In this document: positions 1 through 10,267 of the stretch, piece by piece | Layout: each line of letters starts with the position of its first letter | How positions within the stretch are numbered: position 1 is the stretch's first letter | Made by a program: the position numbers and the translations under genes | DNA from: Symbiodinium natans | Taxonomy: Eukaryota > Sar > Dinophyceae > Suessiales > Symbiodiniaceae | Direction: 5' to 3' | DNA: 64,000 nucleotides | Assembly (NCBI GenBank): GCA_905221605.1 | Contig: CAJNDS010002220.1 | Span: 399,871 to 463,870 of the forward strand | Notes under the pieces: model-generated | Databases searched by the model: none | What the model saw: the letters and a program-made list of their open reading frames with translations, nothing else | Told to the model about the DNA's origin: nothing

Positions 1-262
1 GGGTTTTGAGGTTTAGGGTTTAGAGTTTAGGGTGCTTGTCGGAAGCCACTGAGAGGGCCACAGCATCGGTTTGGGGTTTAGGGTTTAGGGTTTAGGGTTT
101 AGGGCTCCTCCAAGCGATGTGGGATGTTCTAGACGCCACTCGGCCGGAGGCCGAGGCGAATTACACAATAATAACTCCCCAAAACTCTAGTCTACTTATC
201 AAGGCCTACTAGATTCGACCTTAAATCTGGGGCCACGTGCTGCGGCCGAGCTTCAGTCCCAG

Positions 263-321
263 GTATAGCGATCGCAGTGTCCTCGAGAGCTATCACGCCG
301 CCGAGCTCATCAGGCAATCCG
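263..321 (+). CDS. PDE exon a
   Basis: The frame reads YSDRSVLESYHAAELIRQS, matching the PDE 'YND-SVLE-hH' segment. The acceptor is cccag|G at 261-262, although AG at 267-268 is also possible. The donor is G|GATGAT (GA type). This end point gives exactly 16 residues between the His and the next conserved block, as in PDE4. The first exon-side bases are uncertain. Confidence 0.82.
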
Positions 322-3300
322 GATGATCCTCTAGGTAAGCTCTTGGGACAGTTTATATTTGCCCTTATTGAGTTATTTTTCCCCTCATTGGGTTATATTT
401 TCCCTTATTGGGTTATATTTTCCCTTATTGGGTTCAAGAGGATCACATTCAGGACTAGGGTTTAAAGGGACATCCGAGTCCGGGGTTGGGTACTGCACAG
501 ATGGGTCATGCGGCCTTCTGTTGATGAGATGTGTGGGGGGGGGGGGGGGGCAAAGAGTCCGCGAACTAAGGGCGCAAAGGGCGTAGGAGTGGAAAGGGTC
601 CGGTTCAGGGCTTCTGGTTTCGGATTCAGGGTGCAGCATTGATTCCAGGTATCTCCCTCAGGTCTTCATGAAGGCTCCGTCGGATCTTCTACATGGGAGC
701 ATTCGTGCGGCCGTTGCAACAAGTGCTGGTGACCTTCGTAGAAGATGGCCGCAGGTGCATTTCGATGCCTTTCCAAGGTTTCTTTTGCCCTGACTTCTGA
801 CCCCCATACTTCTTTCGGGTTCTCAGCTTCCGGCAAGCCTGAATGCTTGCTTTCGGTTGTCGCGGGCTGTTTTTGTTCCTTCTTTTTTCGTTTGTGAGGA
901 AGGGGGGGGGGCCTTGAGGATTGAGGGTTGTCCTAAAACTACCTCGCAACCCACATATTCCCTTCTTCAAGCGTGGGCCCTACACCCGCAAACAAGCGAA
1001 CCCTAAAGCCCTAAAGCCCTAAAGCCCTAAAGCCCTAAAGCCCTAAAGCCCTAAAGCCCTAAAGCCCTAAAGCCCTAAGCCCTAAAGCCCTAAAGCCCTA
1101 AAGCCCTAAACCCTAAACCCTAAAGCCCTAAGCTTCAAAGCTCTTGCCATCCCAGACTGCTGAGGTTTCTTCCAGTCTTTTCCTCCTTGCCTAGCCCCAC
1201 TTGTGGCTTCACTCCCGAAGGGTTTAGGGTTTAGGGTATGGGTTTAGGGGTAAAACCCTTATCCCGAAACCCTAAAACCCAAAAACCCTAAAACCCTAGA
1301 ACCCTAAAACCCTAAAACCCTAAAACCCTAGAACCCTAGAACCCGAAAACCCTAAAACCCTAAAACCCTAAAACCCTAAAACCCTAAAACCCTAAAACCC
1401 TAAAACCCTAAAACCCTAAACCCTAAACCCTAAGCCTTAAATGGTCCCTCTTTCATTCCCGAGTTCCTGCATTTCCTGGTCAGTTTAGAGGCGTTTCCGC
1501 GCGCTTGGTTTAGGGACACTTTTCCCCTTCAGGGCTGAGGTTTCTCAATGTAGGCCCGGTTGTGCAAAAGAGGGCTTGCCTGTTTAGGGTTAAGGGTTTA
1601 GGGTTTAGGGCAAGACTCCAGGGACCCCAAGCCCTAGACCCTGCACCTGTGGGTCAGGCTGCTGACCTGCGAAGTGCAGGCAGCATCGGATGAGGGTGTC
1701 CACCAGGGGGGGCTCTCATTTTGGGGCTTGTGGGGATACAGGAGTCTGAACAATTTATCAGTCGTATTCCCTGAGAATCCCCATGCAGCACAATTATCAG
1801 TATGGAGCACACTCTGCTCAGGCCCTTTGTCATCGGGTTTCAAGGGCGCATATACGGGATTGTGGGCGTGAAGGGGGTCTTCCAGGGCTTGTCGGTTCAG
1901 GGTTTAGGGTTTAGGGTTTAGGGTTTAGGGTTTAGGGTTTAGGGTTTAGAGTTTGTTATTGTTGTTTTTCCGTGGAGGCATAGAAGACCACCGGTCTTCT
2001 GAAGCCCATCGATCGGCATGCTTGGTTGGCGTATACCCAGCTAGCAGAATGCCCACTTTTCTCAGGTATACACGTATATATATATATATATGTATACATA
2101 TATATATATATCATATCATATCATATACACATAAGCAAATATTAACGCGCACACACACACACACACACACACACCTAAACGGGTTGGTACCCTACACCCC
2201 ATTGGTGTCTGTCCCCCCCCCTTCCCCCAGCACTGGAAGCTCCTCCCTGTGGTGGCGGGGTTTAGGGTCTAGGAATTGTGGGGTTTAGGAGGTGGTTTTG
2301 CGTTTTGGGTTCAGGGCTTTAGGCTCCAGAGTCCCTCCTATGGCGATTCCCATTCTTGCGACCGTCCTGCAACAAACCCAAGCCGTCCGATATATATATA
2401 TATATATATATAACCCAACCCCAGTCCTACAAAAAACCCAACGAATCCTACGAAATCCCAACCAATCCTAGGAAAATCCCAACAAATCCTACGAAGATCC
2501 CAGCAAATCCTAAAGAATTACCAACAATTCCTCAAGAAAACACGCCTTGCCGACAATCCCAACTAGTCCTACGAAGATCCCAACAAATCCTAAAAGCAAT
2601 CCCAACATCTTCACAAGAGTCCCACGATATTCACTGTTCGGGAAACCCTCTTGCGTGTTTCCCTTGTCTTTTTCCACGAGCGTGTGGAAGGGAATGCGCC
2701 CTTGTTTTCCAGGACGGTTTGAGGCACAACCACAGAAAGCCTTGAGTAGCATAGACAGAACAAGACATCGTAACATGATACCCTGGACGTACAACCGACC
2801 CTCGAGCTGAAAATCGTACAGGTTTACGGCAGGGAACATTTCAGGAGTTTTCAGGTTTTCGCGGTTTCAGAGCATGAGATCAGTTGGTTTGAAGAATCAT
2901 TTTTTGTAAAGGAGGCAGTGGGAAACGAAGACTTAGGGTTTACAGTCGAGCAGGGCGTCAACTTCTTGGGCGCCCTCTCCGCCATGGACCAGAAGCAGGA
3001 CCGGCACGCAATTCCCCTAAATCCCTAAACCCTGAGCTCTAAACCCTCAAGCCTCAACTCTAAACCCTAACAGCCCCCAAACCTGTTGGACGCCTTTTCG
3101 GATCCCCGTCCTTGTCCCAAGTGACGCTTTCCTTGGCTGACCCGGGGGCTGCTGCGCCAGCGGTTTGGGGGTCTTGGTTTTAGGGGTTTTGTGGCTTACT
3201 TGCAGGTTCACTGATTAACAAATTCTAACTGTACTTATAAGCCAATTTATAAGTACCATAGGGCACTTAAGGGGCGTTTAAGGGTGTTATAACTACAGTT

Positions 3301-6300
3301 ATATCGGTTAGTAAGGAGGGTTTAGGGTTTAGGGTTTAGGCTTCGCGTTCCAAACCCAAACCCCAAATCCAAACGAGGAGCGCTTCTGGATGACCTCGTT
3401 GATCCTCAGCACGGACATGTCCAAGCTGATGCAGGAAAGTTTCCGGCTGGGTCGGCTGGGTGGGGGGGAGGGGGTCGGCTTTGCCTAATCTCCTTTGAAC
3501 GCCCTAATACTGCACCCTACTTGAACACTAGACTCACCAGACCACCATCCAAAGAAGCTCTTCGTCTCTTTCAAAAGGCACCAAGGCCTTCGTCCAGGCT
3601 CAATGTCGGGTTGCCTAAGGTGGTTGCCTACTTGCTTGTTGGTGGCAACTGGTTGCGTTAGAAGCCTTCTGTAAGGGGGATAGCTCTGGCAACAACCTTA
3701 GAACGGCTGTATCGCCCAGCCCTCCAAACAGCATCGCAGTTCCCCTAAACCCTTCAACCCCTCAATCACCCCCAAACCCTCAACCCGAAACCCCTAAACC
3801 CTCAACCCGAAACCCTAATTTAAGAGCCTCCGGCTCAAGCCGCCGACCCCGCTGGACCATAGTTGAAAGGTTTAAACGCGCTCTCAGCTCAAATAATCCA
3901 AAAAAGTTGATGTGCTTGAGCCTCTGTGAAACGTTGGGACCCAAACAGGAGCTGAAGCCAGCTTGAAGGGGGGGGGTGGGGGGGGGTGGGGGGGGGGGGG
4001 GTAGGGGGGGGGGAGGGGGGGGGGGTAGGGGGGGGGGGGGGGGGGTAGGGTAGGGGGGGGAAAGGGGGTGGGGGGGTAGGGGGGCTAGGGTGCTGGGGGT
4101 GGGGGGGGGGCGGGGGGGGTGGGGGGGTAGGGGGTAGGGGGGCATATGTCCTGCGAAACCGCCTGATGGAGCGCCCCATGGAAAAGCTGCCGGGGACCCC
4201 CCCCCCCCCCCCCGCGTTGTTTTGGGGGGGTAAGGAGGGAAAGAGGGAGGTTTTCACCTCCTTTTCCCATCCAACACGCCGCCAGGGTCGGCGGACCCTA
4301 AACCCCAAACCCGACACCCGAAACCCGAAACCTAAACCCTAAACCCTAAACCCTAAACCCTAAACCCTAAACCCTAAACCCTAAACCCTAAACCCTAAAC
4401 CCTAAACCCTAAACCCTAAACCCTACACATCCGAGCATGAGGACCTCAGCTCCCTTCGAATGAAGATCAGCTCGGGCAACTTCAGCGTGGAGGATCCCAC
4501 TGATCAGCAGCTGGTGGGCACCCCGGGAGGGTTTAGGGTTTAGGGTTTAGGGTTTAGGGTTTAGGGTTTAGGGTTTAGGGTTTAGGGGTCTTGGGGGGCC
4601 TCGGAGTCGATTGGGTTTAGGGTGTCGAGTTTGCGGCTTCTCTTCGCCCCCTCACAAGAACTTTCAAAGTTCCCGCCTTTGACGCCTGAAAACTAAAGGT
4701 TTACGTTTTGGGAGTCGAAGCACGATTCAGCGGTAAAGAGCTAGTTAGGTTTTTCTTGCGGGAGGAGTTGATAAGTTTAGAGATGTCAACTTGAGGGTTT
4801 AGAGACCCTTGTGGCAAGGATTTTTTTCGGGTTAACGTACTAGTTGTTTGTAGGGAATTCCGGAATCAGGTACCTTATATCCCCTCTCTAACCCTTTAGA
4901 GGAATACATAGGGCACCTAATTCATTACGTACCTCAGGCGCAACTTGAACTGCATTAGGGGAGGCTCACGGTGCGGCATTTCCGACGCTGAAAGCTGTCC
5001 TATGCCGCTCATGCATTTTCGTGTATGCGCACTCGATCCCTCGCACAGCCCGAAACCCTAAACCCTAAACCCCAAACCCTAAACCCGAAATCAGGTGTTG
5101 GGTTGGCTCTTCCGCTCCTCGGACATCGGCCACGCAGCCAAGCCGTGGGTCATCCACGAGGCAGGTCCCAGTTTGTGACAGGGGTTCAGGGCTCAGGGCT
5201 TAGGGTTTAGGGTTTAGGGTTTTGGGTTTTGGGTTCTGGGGGGGGGAGGGTTAGGGTTTCGGGTTTTCGGGTTGAGCGCGCAGGGTGTTCAGACACGCCG
5301 AAGCCCCGATACCCTCGTATTCAGGGTATATGAAGGGCATTTAGGGTTTAGAGTCCTCGTGTTCAGGGTTTATAGATATATATATATATATATATCGTTT
5401 TTTAGGATATGTAGAGTGTTTAGGGTTTCGGGCTGGGTCTGGGTAGTGTCTGTGGGTTTTGGGGGCTTGGCAGGTATTGACTTTGAATGTTTAGGGTTTA
5501 AGGTTTAGAGTGGCGCTTCGGTTTTTGAACTGGTGGGTGGGGGGGGTGGCGGGTGGGGGGTCGTTGGTTTGACAGTTGCCCGAGAGCTTGTATGGGGCTT
5601 TATCTTGATGATGGGCCCTTTCCGGTACCCTCTATAAGGAGGAGACTGCCATAGTGAGCCCAGAAGGGCCCACAACGTTGGTCCTCACACCCCCATATCG
5701 GCGTGCACCTGAATGTCTATGGGTGGTGATAGTTCGGGGTTGTTGCACTTCTAAACCTTACAGATTCCTCAACCCAACAGAAGCGAAGGGCCCCGCCGGG
5801 TTTAGGGGTTTTGAGGGTTTAGGTGGTTTAGGGTGTAGGGTTTAGGCTCATCAACGTCATGGGTCCAGTACATAGAGCGTCAGCAACCCTATCCCTTATC
5901 CCCAAGTCCCTTATGTCTGAACCACTAAACCCAGGGACCCTAACACCCGTCAACGATGTTTAAACCCTAAACCCTAAACCCTAAACCCTAAACCCTAAAC
6001 CCTAAACCCTAAACCCTAAACCCTAAACCCGCACGGGCGGCACCTGGAAAGCCCAAACCCTACATCCGCAAGCAGCCATTCAGATGCTACTTTTTCCTAA
6101 GCCCCAGACCTTCGAGCCCTCAAAAGCCCCAAAGCCCTAACATAGGGGTCGGAGGAATTCCTAGTAATATTCTCTTATGACCCTATATAATTATAGTACA
6201 ATGCCCCCCCCAAAAAAAATATTTGGGCCCCGATATTAACTTCTCCAGGCTTGGTCGCTTCGGGTCGTGGCCGAGTTCCACGCACAAGGGGACGAAGAGA

Positions 6301-9274
6301 TTAGGCGGCTCTTTCACTGGGTTCTTGTTGAGGAGCTTTGGGGTTTAGGGTTTAGGGTTTAGCTCATTAAGTGAAGGGGCCATATTCAGAGGGGCGGGGG
6401 GGGGGGGGGTGTACTATACTCTCTGCCATAAGAACCCTATGATGGTACCTTCTCCTTTAAAGTTCCTGCAATAAGAACCTCAGCGTTCCTAACAGCTCTT
6501 AATCTTTTTGTAGCTCGATATTGTTTCGCAGGCTTATATAGCCCAAAGACCCTGAACCCAAGCCGCTAAATCCTCAACTTTTCTCTTTGCGAAGGACTCG
6601 TTTCCATAATAAGTTCCTGAGCACCGTGGTCAAAGTTGAAGGGCTGTGGGCTTGTGAGTTTAGGGTTTCGGGTTTGGGATTTAGGTTTAGAGTTTAGGGT
6701 TGAAGGGCTTACGGGTTTAGGGTCTGTGGATGGAGTGGAGGGGGGAGGGGGAGGGGGTTCAGGGGTTCACGGGTCAATCTTGCAACTAATCAACTACGAA
6801 CCTTGTTGTAAGGGTTTGGGCTTGTTGCTGGTACTCAATGGATTAAGAATGGTACCCCTAAGGTTGTACCCCTAAAGGTTCCCCTTAATGTACTCCTAAC
6901 GTGCCCCTTATGTTCCCTTAAGGATCTTACAAAAGGTCCCCCCCAAAAAAAAAAAAAAACAGAAAACGCAAGGGTACAACCTTGAGGGCCTAAGGTAAAA
7001 CCGCCTAGAGGCAAAGTGCTTGTCATGCATGCATGTGGGGGGGGTTTAGGGTTCAGGGTTTAGGGTTTAGGGTTAGGGCACCCAAAACAGGGGGAAACCA
7101 TGCGAGGCGGGCGCCCACGAAGGGGACCAGGGCCCATTGCAAGACGAACCCCTCCACCCCTCCACCCTAAACCCTAAACCCTAAACCCTAAACCCTAAAC
7201 CCTAAACCCTAAACCCTAAACCCTGAACCCACCGGCAGTGCCCCAACTCCTTGAGTTTTCAAACCCTGAGCTTCGGGTTTAGGGTTTGAGGTTTAGGGTT
7301 TCGGGTTTAGGGCTATGAGTTTTTATTCCACCCTAAACCCTAAACCCTAAATCAAGACTTTTAGGGCTGATTCACGTCCTGGTTTCTGGGCTGCTGGGGA
7401 GACCTAGAACCCGCCCAAGCATCTTAGAAACCTTCAAACAACTCATTGTGGTGCTTTACTGTAACTTTGGATCCTTAGCCTTTTTGGGTTTATTGGGTTT
7501 CCTAGTAAGGCAGCTAAAATTTTAATTTATAGCTACCCTCCTAAGTGCAGCCAAGAACTGAGCCCTGAAATTTAAGCTTTTTTGAGGGGCTTAGGGTTTA
7601 GGGTTGAGGGTTTAGGGTTTAGGGTTTAGGATTACCCAAACACGCGAAACCCTCAAACCCTCCTCGAAGGCTTGGTCTACCGGTCTCCCCCCTGTGCGCG
7701 CGGGTAGACTTCAAGCTGGGCAAGTCTCAGGCGCCAAGGGCCGTAGATTAGGGTTTAGGGTTTAGGGTTTAGGGTTAGGGCCTTGATTGGTATAGAGGGT
7801 TGAGGGTTAAGGGGTCAGAGGCTTCGGGTTTTCGAGCGCTAGTGGTTCAGAGGTTGGGATTTGGGGTATAAAGCCCCCCCTGCTGCTCTTGGGCCGGCCC
7901 AGCTATTACCGATGAGAATTGGTTAGTACGTACCCTGAACCTCCAAGCAATGGCCTGCCCAGTTTGCTGGGAGTGCCGACCCGGAGAAGCCCGCAGAGAG
8001 TACCGCCGAGTTGGGTCTAGGGTTAAGGGTTAAGGGTTTAGGGTTTAGGGTTGAGGGTTTAGGGAACAATGCGCAAGTAGAGCCTACAGGCTTAAACTGC
8101 CATGTGTAAGCCTTGATATCCGCGTTTTGAACTGAAAGCTTGAACTTGTATGTTTAGGGTTTAGGGTTCAGGGTTATCTTCTAGAATCGCTTCCCTCACA
8201 GCAGAACCTTTCAGGGCACCCGAATGTCGAACAACCCCTAACCCTCGAGCCTCAACCTTCGACCCCAACCTGCCCCGAGGTGCTGACCCCGAATCTTGCC
8301 TAAGCCCCGAAGCCAAACCACTCTAACCGAATCTTTACTAGCCTGCGCCCGAACCAGGCCCTGACCCTTGAACCATGAACCCTAAACCCTAAAACCTACG
8401 TCCAACAAGCAGCTGTGCCAAAGCCATGCCCTTGTAAGCCAAACAACAACCCTAAACCAAAGAAACCCTCAACCCCAAACCCCTGAACCCTAAACCCTCA
8501 ACCCTAAGCCCTAAACCCGAAGCCCTAAACCCGAAACCCTAAACCCTAAACCCTAAACCCTAAACCCTAAACCCTAAACCCTAAACCCCCTGAAACCACC
8601 TGTTGGTCAAGGCTGGCTTCCTTCAGTTTGTGTGCAACGGGCTCAGTGGAGCAGGGTTTAGGGTTTAGGGTTTAGGGTTCAGGGTTCAGGGGATCTGTGG
8701 AACCCGAGGACGGATCCGGGAGTCAGGTTGCGGCTTGGGGTTGAGGGTTTAGGGTTTCGGGTTTCGGGTTTCGGGTTTCGGGTTTCGGGTTTCGGGTTTC
8801 GGGTTTCGGTATCAGGGTTCGGGTCACAGGCTTTCGGGATCGAACTGGCCCGTTTAGGCGAGATTTCGGGGAGCATTGGGAACACGAGAGGCGAATCGCT
8901 GGATGCACGATTTTTCCGATCACGCTGTATACGACCAACCGTGAGCCTTCAAGGCCTGGTAGCCCAATGGTACCCTGTACCCTTTTTTTGGGTGCCCTTA
9001 TCATAACTGGTTACTGGGCTACCAAGAAGGTCTACCGACGTTTCTGGAGATCAAGAACATGGAAGAGCTTCTCTGCCAGGAGGACGATTAAATGGGCTGC
9101 TAAACCCTAAACCCTAAACCCCAAACCCCAAACCCCAAACCCCAAACCCCAAACCCCAAACCCCAAACCCCAAACCCTAAACCCTAAACCCTAAACCCTA
9201 AGCTGGATTGCGAGTGTCATTACGCGTTCTGTTGGGGGATGGAATCGAAGGAAGCCAGATGCTGCATAGAGTAG
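263..9274 (+). CDS. Cyclic nucleotide phosphodiesterase, C-terminal half of catalytic domain (10 exons, 5' end outside window)
   Basis: Ten short exons join in frame into the second half of a class I PDE catalytic domain, which hydrolyses cAMP and/or cGMP. Exons: 263-321, 2946-2998, 3378-3425, 4436-4513, 5095-5160, 6249-6307, 7670-7730, 8612-8639, 9030-9079, 9203-9274. In order they give the DRSVLESYHA segment, a TDMSK-H junction, the metal-binding Asp in SSDIGHAAKPW, the EFHAQGDEE helix, LPVSPLC, and SQAGF with the invariant Gln and the Phe that clamp the nucleotide base. Residue spacing across the first two junctions equals that of mammalian PDE4 without gaps. The upstream HDxxH metal motif must lie left of the window. 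Donors are mostly non-canonical (GA, GC) and acceptors mostly AG|G. Family assignment is firm; substrate specificity is not readable. Confidence 0.9.
322..2945 (+). other. PDE intron 1, repeat-filled
   Basis: I see no coding exon here. It holds poly-G at 536-550, a CCCTAAAGC array (1001-1132), a CCCTAAAA array (1268-1432), TTTAGGG arrays (1580-1610, 1900-1950), TA and CA microsatellites (2070-2175, 2392-2412), and a roughly 20 bp minisatellite of AATCCTACGAARATCCCAAC type (2419-2610). Small unique stretches at 660-960, 1440-1560 and 1640-1870 have no reading frame that fits the gene. Confidence 0.65.
2946..2998 (+). CDS. PDE exon b
   Basis: It reads V-EQGVNFLGALSAMDQKQ, the PDE stretch leading into the TDMSKH helix. 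The acceptor is tacag|TCGAG and the donor CAG|GACC (GA type). Phase matches exon a (one base carried) and exon c (phase 0). Confidence 0.85.
3210..3317. mobile_element. MITE-like inverted repeat, family C, copy 1
   Basis: Imperfect terminal inverted repeats (CTGATTAACAAATTCTAACT and the complement of AGTTATATCGGTTAGTAAG) flank an inner palindrome around GTACTTATAAG. Related copies lie at 40,144 and 55,187. This copy sits in PDE intron 2. No coding capacity. Confidence 0.5.
3378..3425 (+). CDS. PDE exon c
   Basis: It reads ERFWMTSLILSTDMSK; the TDMSK motif is diagnostic for PDE. The acceptor is acgag|GAG. The donor side is ambiguous because AGC is repeated at both intron ends (CCAAGCTG and CCGAGCATG). 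Ending after AAG restores the invariant His as the first codon of the next exon. Confidence 0.88.
3426..4435 (+). other. PDE intron 3 with poly-G tract and CCCTAAA array
   Basis: It contains a nearly pure G tract broken by single T or A bases (3968-4142), a poly-C run (4198-4214) and a CCCTAAA array (4331-4426) ending just before the acceptor. The long reading frames across the G tract are low-complexity artefacts. Confidence 0.7.
4436..4513 (+). CDS. PDE exon d
   Basis: 26 codons: HEDLSSLRMKISSGNFSVED then PTDQQL. It supplies the His completing TDMSKH and the acidic 'dpeDr-L' loop of PDEs. The donor is CTG|GTGGGC (canonical GT). A CCCTAAA array lies directly upstream and a TTTAGGG array directly downstream. 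Confidence 0.88.
4514..5094 (+). other. PDE intron 4, telomere-like arrays in inverted orientation at its ends
   Basis: TTTAGGG copies (4530-4590) sit 16 bases inside the 5' end and CCCTAAA copies (5050-5087) sit just before the cag acceptor, so the transcript can form a terminal stem. The middle has no recognisable feature. Confidence 0.7.
5095..5160 (+). CDS. PDE exon e (metal-binding Asp)
   Basis: 22 codons: VLGWLFRSSDIGHAAKPWVI-HE. SSDIGHAAKPW is the alveolate-style version of 'ADisNpaKPW', including the invariant metal-binding Asp. The acceptor is CAG|GTG and the donor GAG|GCAGG (GC type). Confidence 0.93.
5161..6248 (+). other. PDE intron 5
   Basis: It starts near TTTAGGG copies (5195-5225) and holds a CCCTAAA array at 5956-6031. 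It also carries a TA microsatellite (5375-5395), a G/T-rich stretch (5535-5565) and a copy of dispersed repeat family D (6144-6226). No exon-like reading frame was found. Confidence 0.6.
6249..6307 (+). CDS. PDE exon f
   Basis: It reads AWSLRVVAEFHAQGDEEIR-R, the PDE 'W--rv-eEFf-QGd-E' helix. The acceptor is ccag|GCTTGG and the donor GCG|GCTCTT (GC type). AGGC or GGCT is repeated at both ends of the flanking introns. Confidence 0.93.
6308..7669 (+). other. PDE intron 6
   Basis: TTTAGGG copies begin at 6340 and degenerate CCCT-rich repeats (7650-7662) precede the acceptor. Inside are a poly-G run (6396-6409), an inverted pair around AAGGTTGTACCC (6852-6880 and 6965-6990), a CCCTAAA array (7164-7228) and further TTTAGGG copies (7048-7075, 7590-7630). 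No exon recognised. Confidence 0.6.
7670..7730 (+). CDS. PDE exon g (glutamine switch)
   Basis: It reads LGLPVSPLCARVDFKLGKSQ. 'GLPvSPlcdR' and the terminal Ser-Gln are PDE signatures; the Gln is the base-recognition residue. The Asp usual after C is Ala here. The acceptor is cgaag|G and the donor CAG|GCGCC (GC type). Confidence 0.93.
7731..8611 (+). other. PDE intron 7
   Basis: It starts with TTTAGGG copies (7747-7780) and ends with a CCCTAAA array (8532-8590), so the ends are inverted. The interior includes TTTAGGG-like copies (8028-8065, 8150-8175) and unrecognised unique sequence. Confidence 0.65.
8612..8639 (+). CDS. PDE exon h
   Basis: A 28-base exon coding AGFLQFVCN-. Joined to exon g it gives SQAGFLQFV, the PDE 'SQvGFi-fiv' element with the clamp Phe. 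The acceptor is tcaag|GCT. The donor is blurred by a run of G (AACGGGCTC). Confidence 0.85.
8640..9029 (+). other. PDE intron 8 with TTTCGGG array
   Basis: TTTAGGG copies (8654-8685) follow the donor, then a homogeneous TTTCGGG array (8754-8810), a variant of the telomere-like unit. The rest is unique sequence without a fitting exon. Confidence 0.6.
9030..9079 (+). CDS. PDE exon i
   Basis: It reads -GLPTFLEIKNMEELLCQ, which fits the C-terminal helices of the PDE domain and keeps the phase of exon h. The acceptor is agaag|GTC and the donor CAG|GAGGAC (GA type). Sequence match is weaker than for exons c-h, so confidence is lower. Confidence 0.7.
9203..9274 (+). CDS. PDE terminal exon j with stop
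   Basis: It reads LDCECHYAFCWGMESKEARC and ends CIE-stop (TAG at 9272-9274). With exon i it gives a 'CQL---xxxFCW' ending like the last PDE helix (qL--N---W). A CCCCAAA/CCCTAAA array fills the preceding intron up to the AG acceptor. Identity as the last exon is an inference from frame and motif. Confidence 0.6.
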   Translation: MDCECHYAFCWGMESKEARCCIE

Positions 9275-9957
9275 TTTAGGGCTGAGGACGAGAACCTCTA
9301 TTTCGGGGTATGCGCGGAGACGGATTCCTGTGATTGATGGATTCGAAGCCACCCCTGCATCACGAAGCCCTCAAATCCGAAACGCCTAGGGAGACCCAGG
9401 AGAGCAAAGGCACGACCCTGGAAGCCCCTCATTAAGAGCCCACATGGATACGAACTAAGGTAAAGTCTTGCCTTCGCTAAACCCCCAGGGTCCCTTGTGT
9501 CTCAAACGCGAAACCCTGAACCCTAGATCCCCACTTCGTGTGCAAGCTGTTATTACTTATAGTACTTGTATTACTTATACTACTTATATTACTTATATTC
9601 CTTGTATTACTTATATTGCTTATATTACTTATATTAATATTACTTGTATTACTTATGTTACTTATATTGCTTCTATTACAGCTCGAAGCGCCCACTTTTT
9701 GCAGGGCGAGGATACCTCGCCGGGACCACAGACTTTCAGGATGGTAGTAAGGCTGAGGTGCCGAATGAGGATGGGCGTTGAGCTTGTGTGTTATGTATAC
9801 ATACATACACACGCACATACATATACGCCGATACTCTGCACATTATATACAATAATACATACATACATATATATATATATATACACATATTTTATATATG
9901 TATATATGTATATATGTATATATGTATATATGTACATATGTACATATGTACATATGT
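9275..9957. other. PDE downstream region: microsatellites and one exon-like island
   Basis: It holds a TTACTTATA-type 9-10 bp repeat (9545-9675) and a long TATG/TACATA microsatellite (9788-9957) into which the retrotransposon inserted. A small island at 9706-9742 (tgcag|GGCGAGGATACC up to CAG|GATGG) reads GEDTSPGPQTF and could be an exon of a following gene. Confidence 0.5.
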
Positions 9958-10257
9958 TGTGAAGTCGACCAGCACTGGACTTGCACTAAGCCAATGCAAT
10001 CACAGCCCGGTCACGCTGTTTTACGACTTCGCGAGTTCAAGCACTTGTGCGGCTACGCCTGAGTGCGTCCGGTCGGACCGCACAGCAACCTAAGAGCTAC
10101 TGTACGAAACTACCGTGCTCAAAGGCACAAGCTCGGTACTTGAGCCAAAACATTGGCATTGTCACGAATTGCAAAACTACGCATGCAAAGGAAAACTACT
10201 ACAGTACTGGCCCTGGCAGCTTTGCACATGCAGCGTGCGTGCATAGACCTGCTCACA
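9958..10257 (-). repeat. 3' LTR of retrotransposon
   Basis: Partner of 26799-27098. The only difference is G at 10051 where the other LTR has A. It starts next to the TATG microsatellite. The spliced-leader-like 12-mer is at 10139-10150. Confidence 0.95.
10139..10150 (-). promoter_or_regulatory. Spliced-leader relic (DinoSL 3' end) in LTR
   Basis: On the - strand the LTR reads TTTTGGCTCAAG, identical to the last 12 bases of the 22-nt dinoflagellate spliced leader, preceded by a diverged GCCAATG in place of AGCCA. It is in the sense orientation of the element. Position and orientation fit a former trans-spliced 5' end that became part of the R region; this is inference. Confidence 0.7.
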
Positions 10258-10267
10258 TTCGCCCCTC
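10258..10267 (-). other. Polypurine tract
   Basis: GAGGGGCGAA on the - strand directly precedes the 3' LTR start (TGTGAG). It is purine-rich with one C, in the position where plus-strand priming occurs. Confidence 0.55.

Noticed and set aside
36-75. Possible further PDE exon (CLSEATERATAS) upstream of exon a
   Set aside because: The peptide could precede YSDRSVLE, but phase and acceptor do not match cleanly, so I left it out.
3780-4317. Proline-rich reading frames on the - strand
   Set aside because: Translations of the poly-G tract in PDE intron 3.
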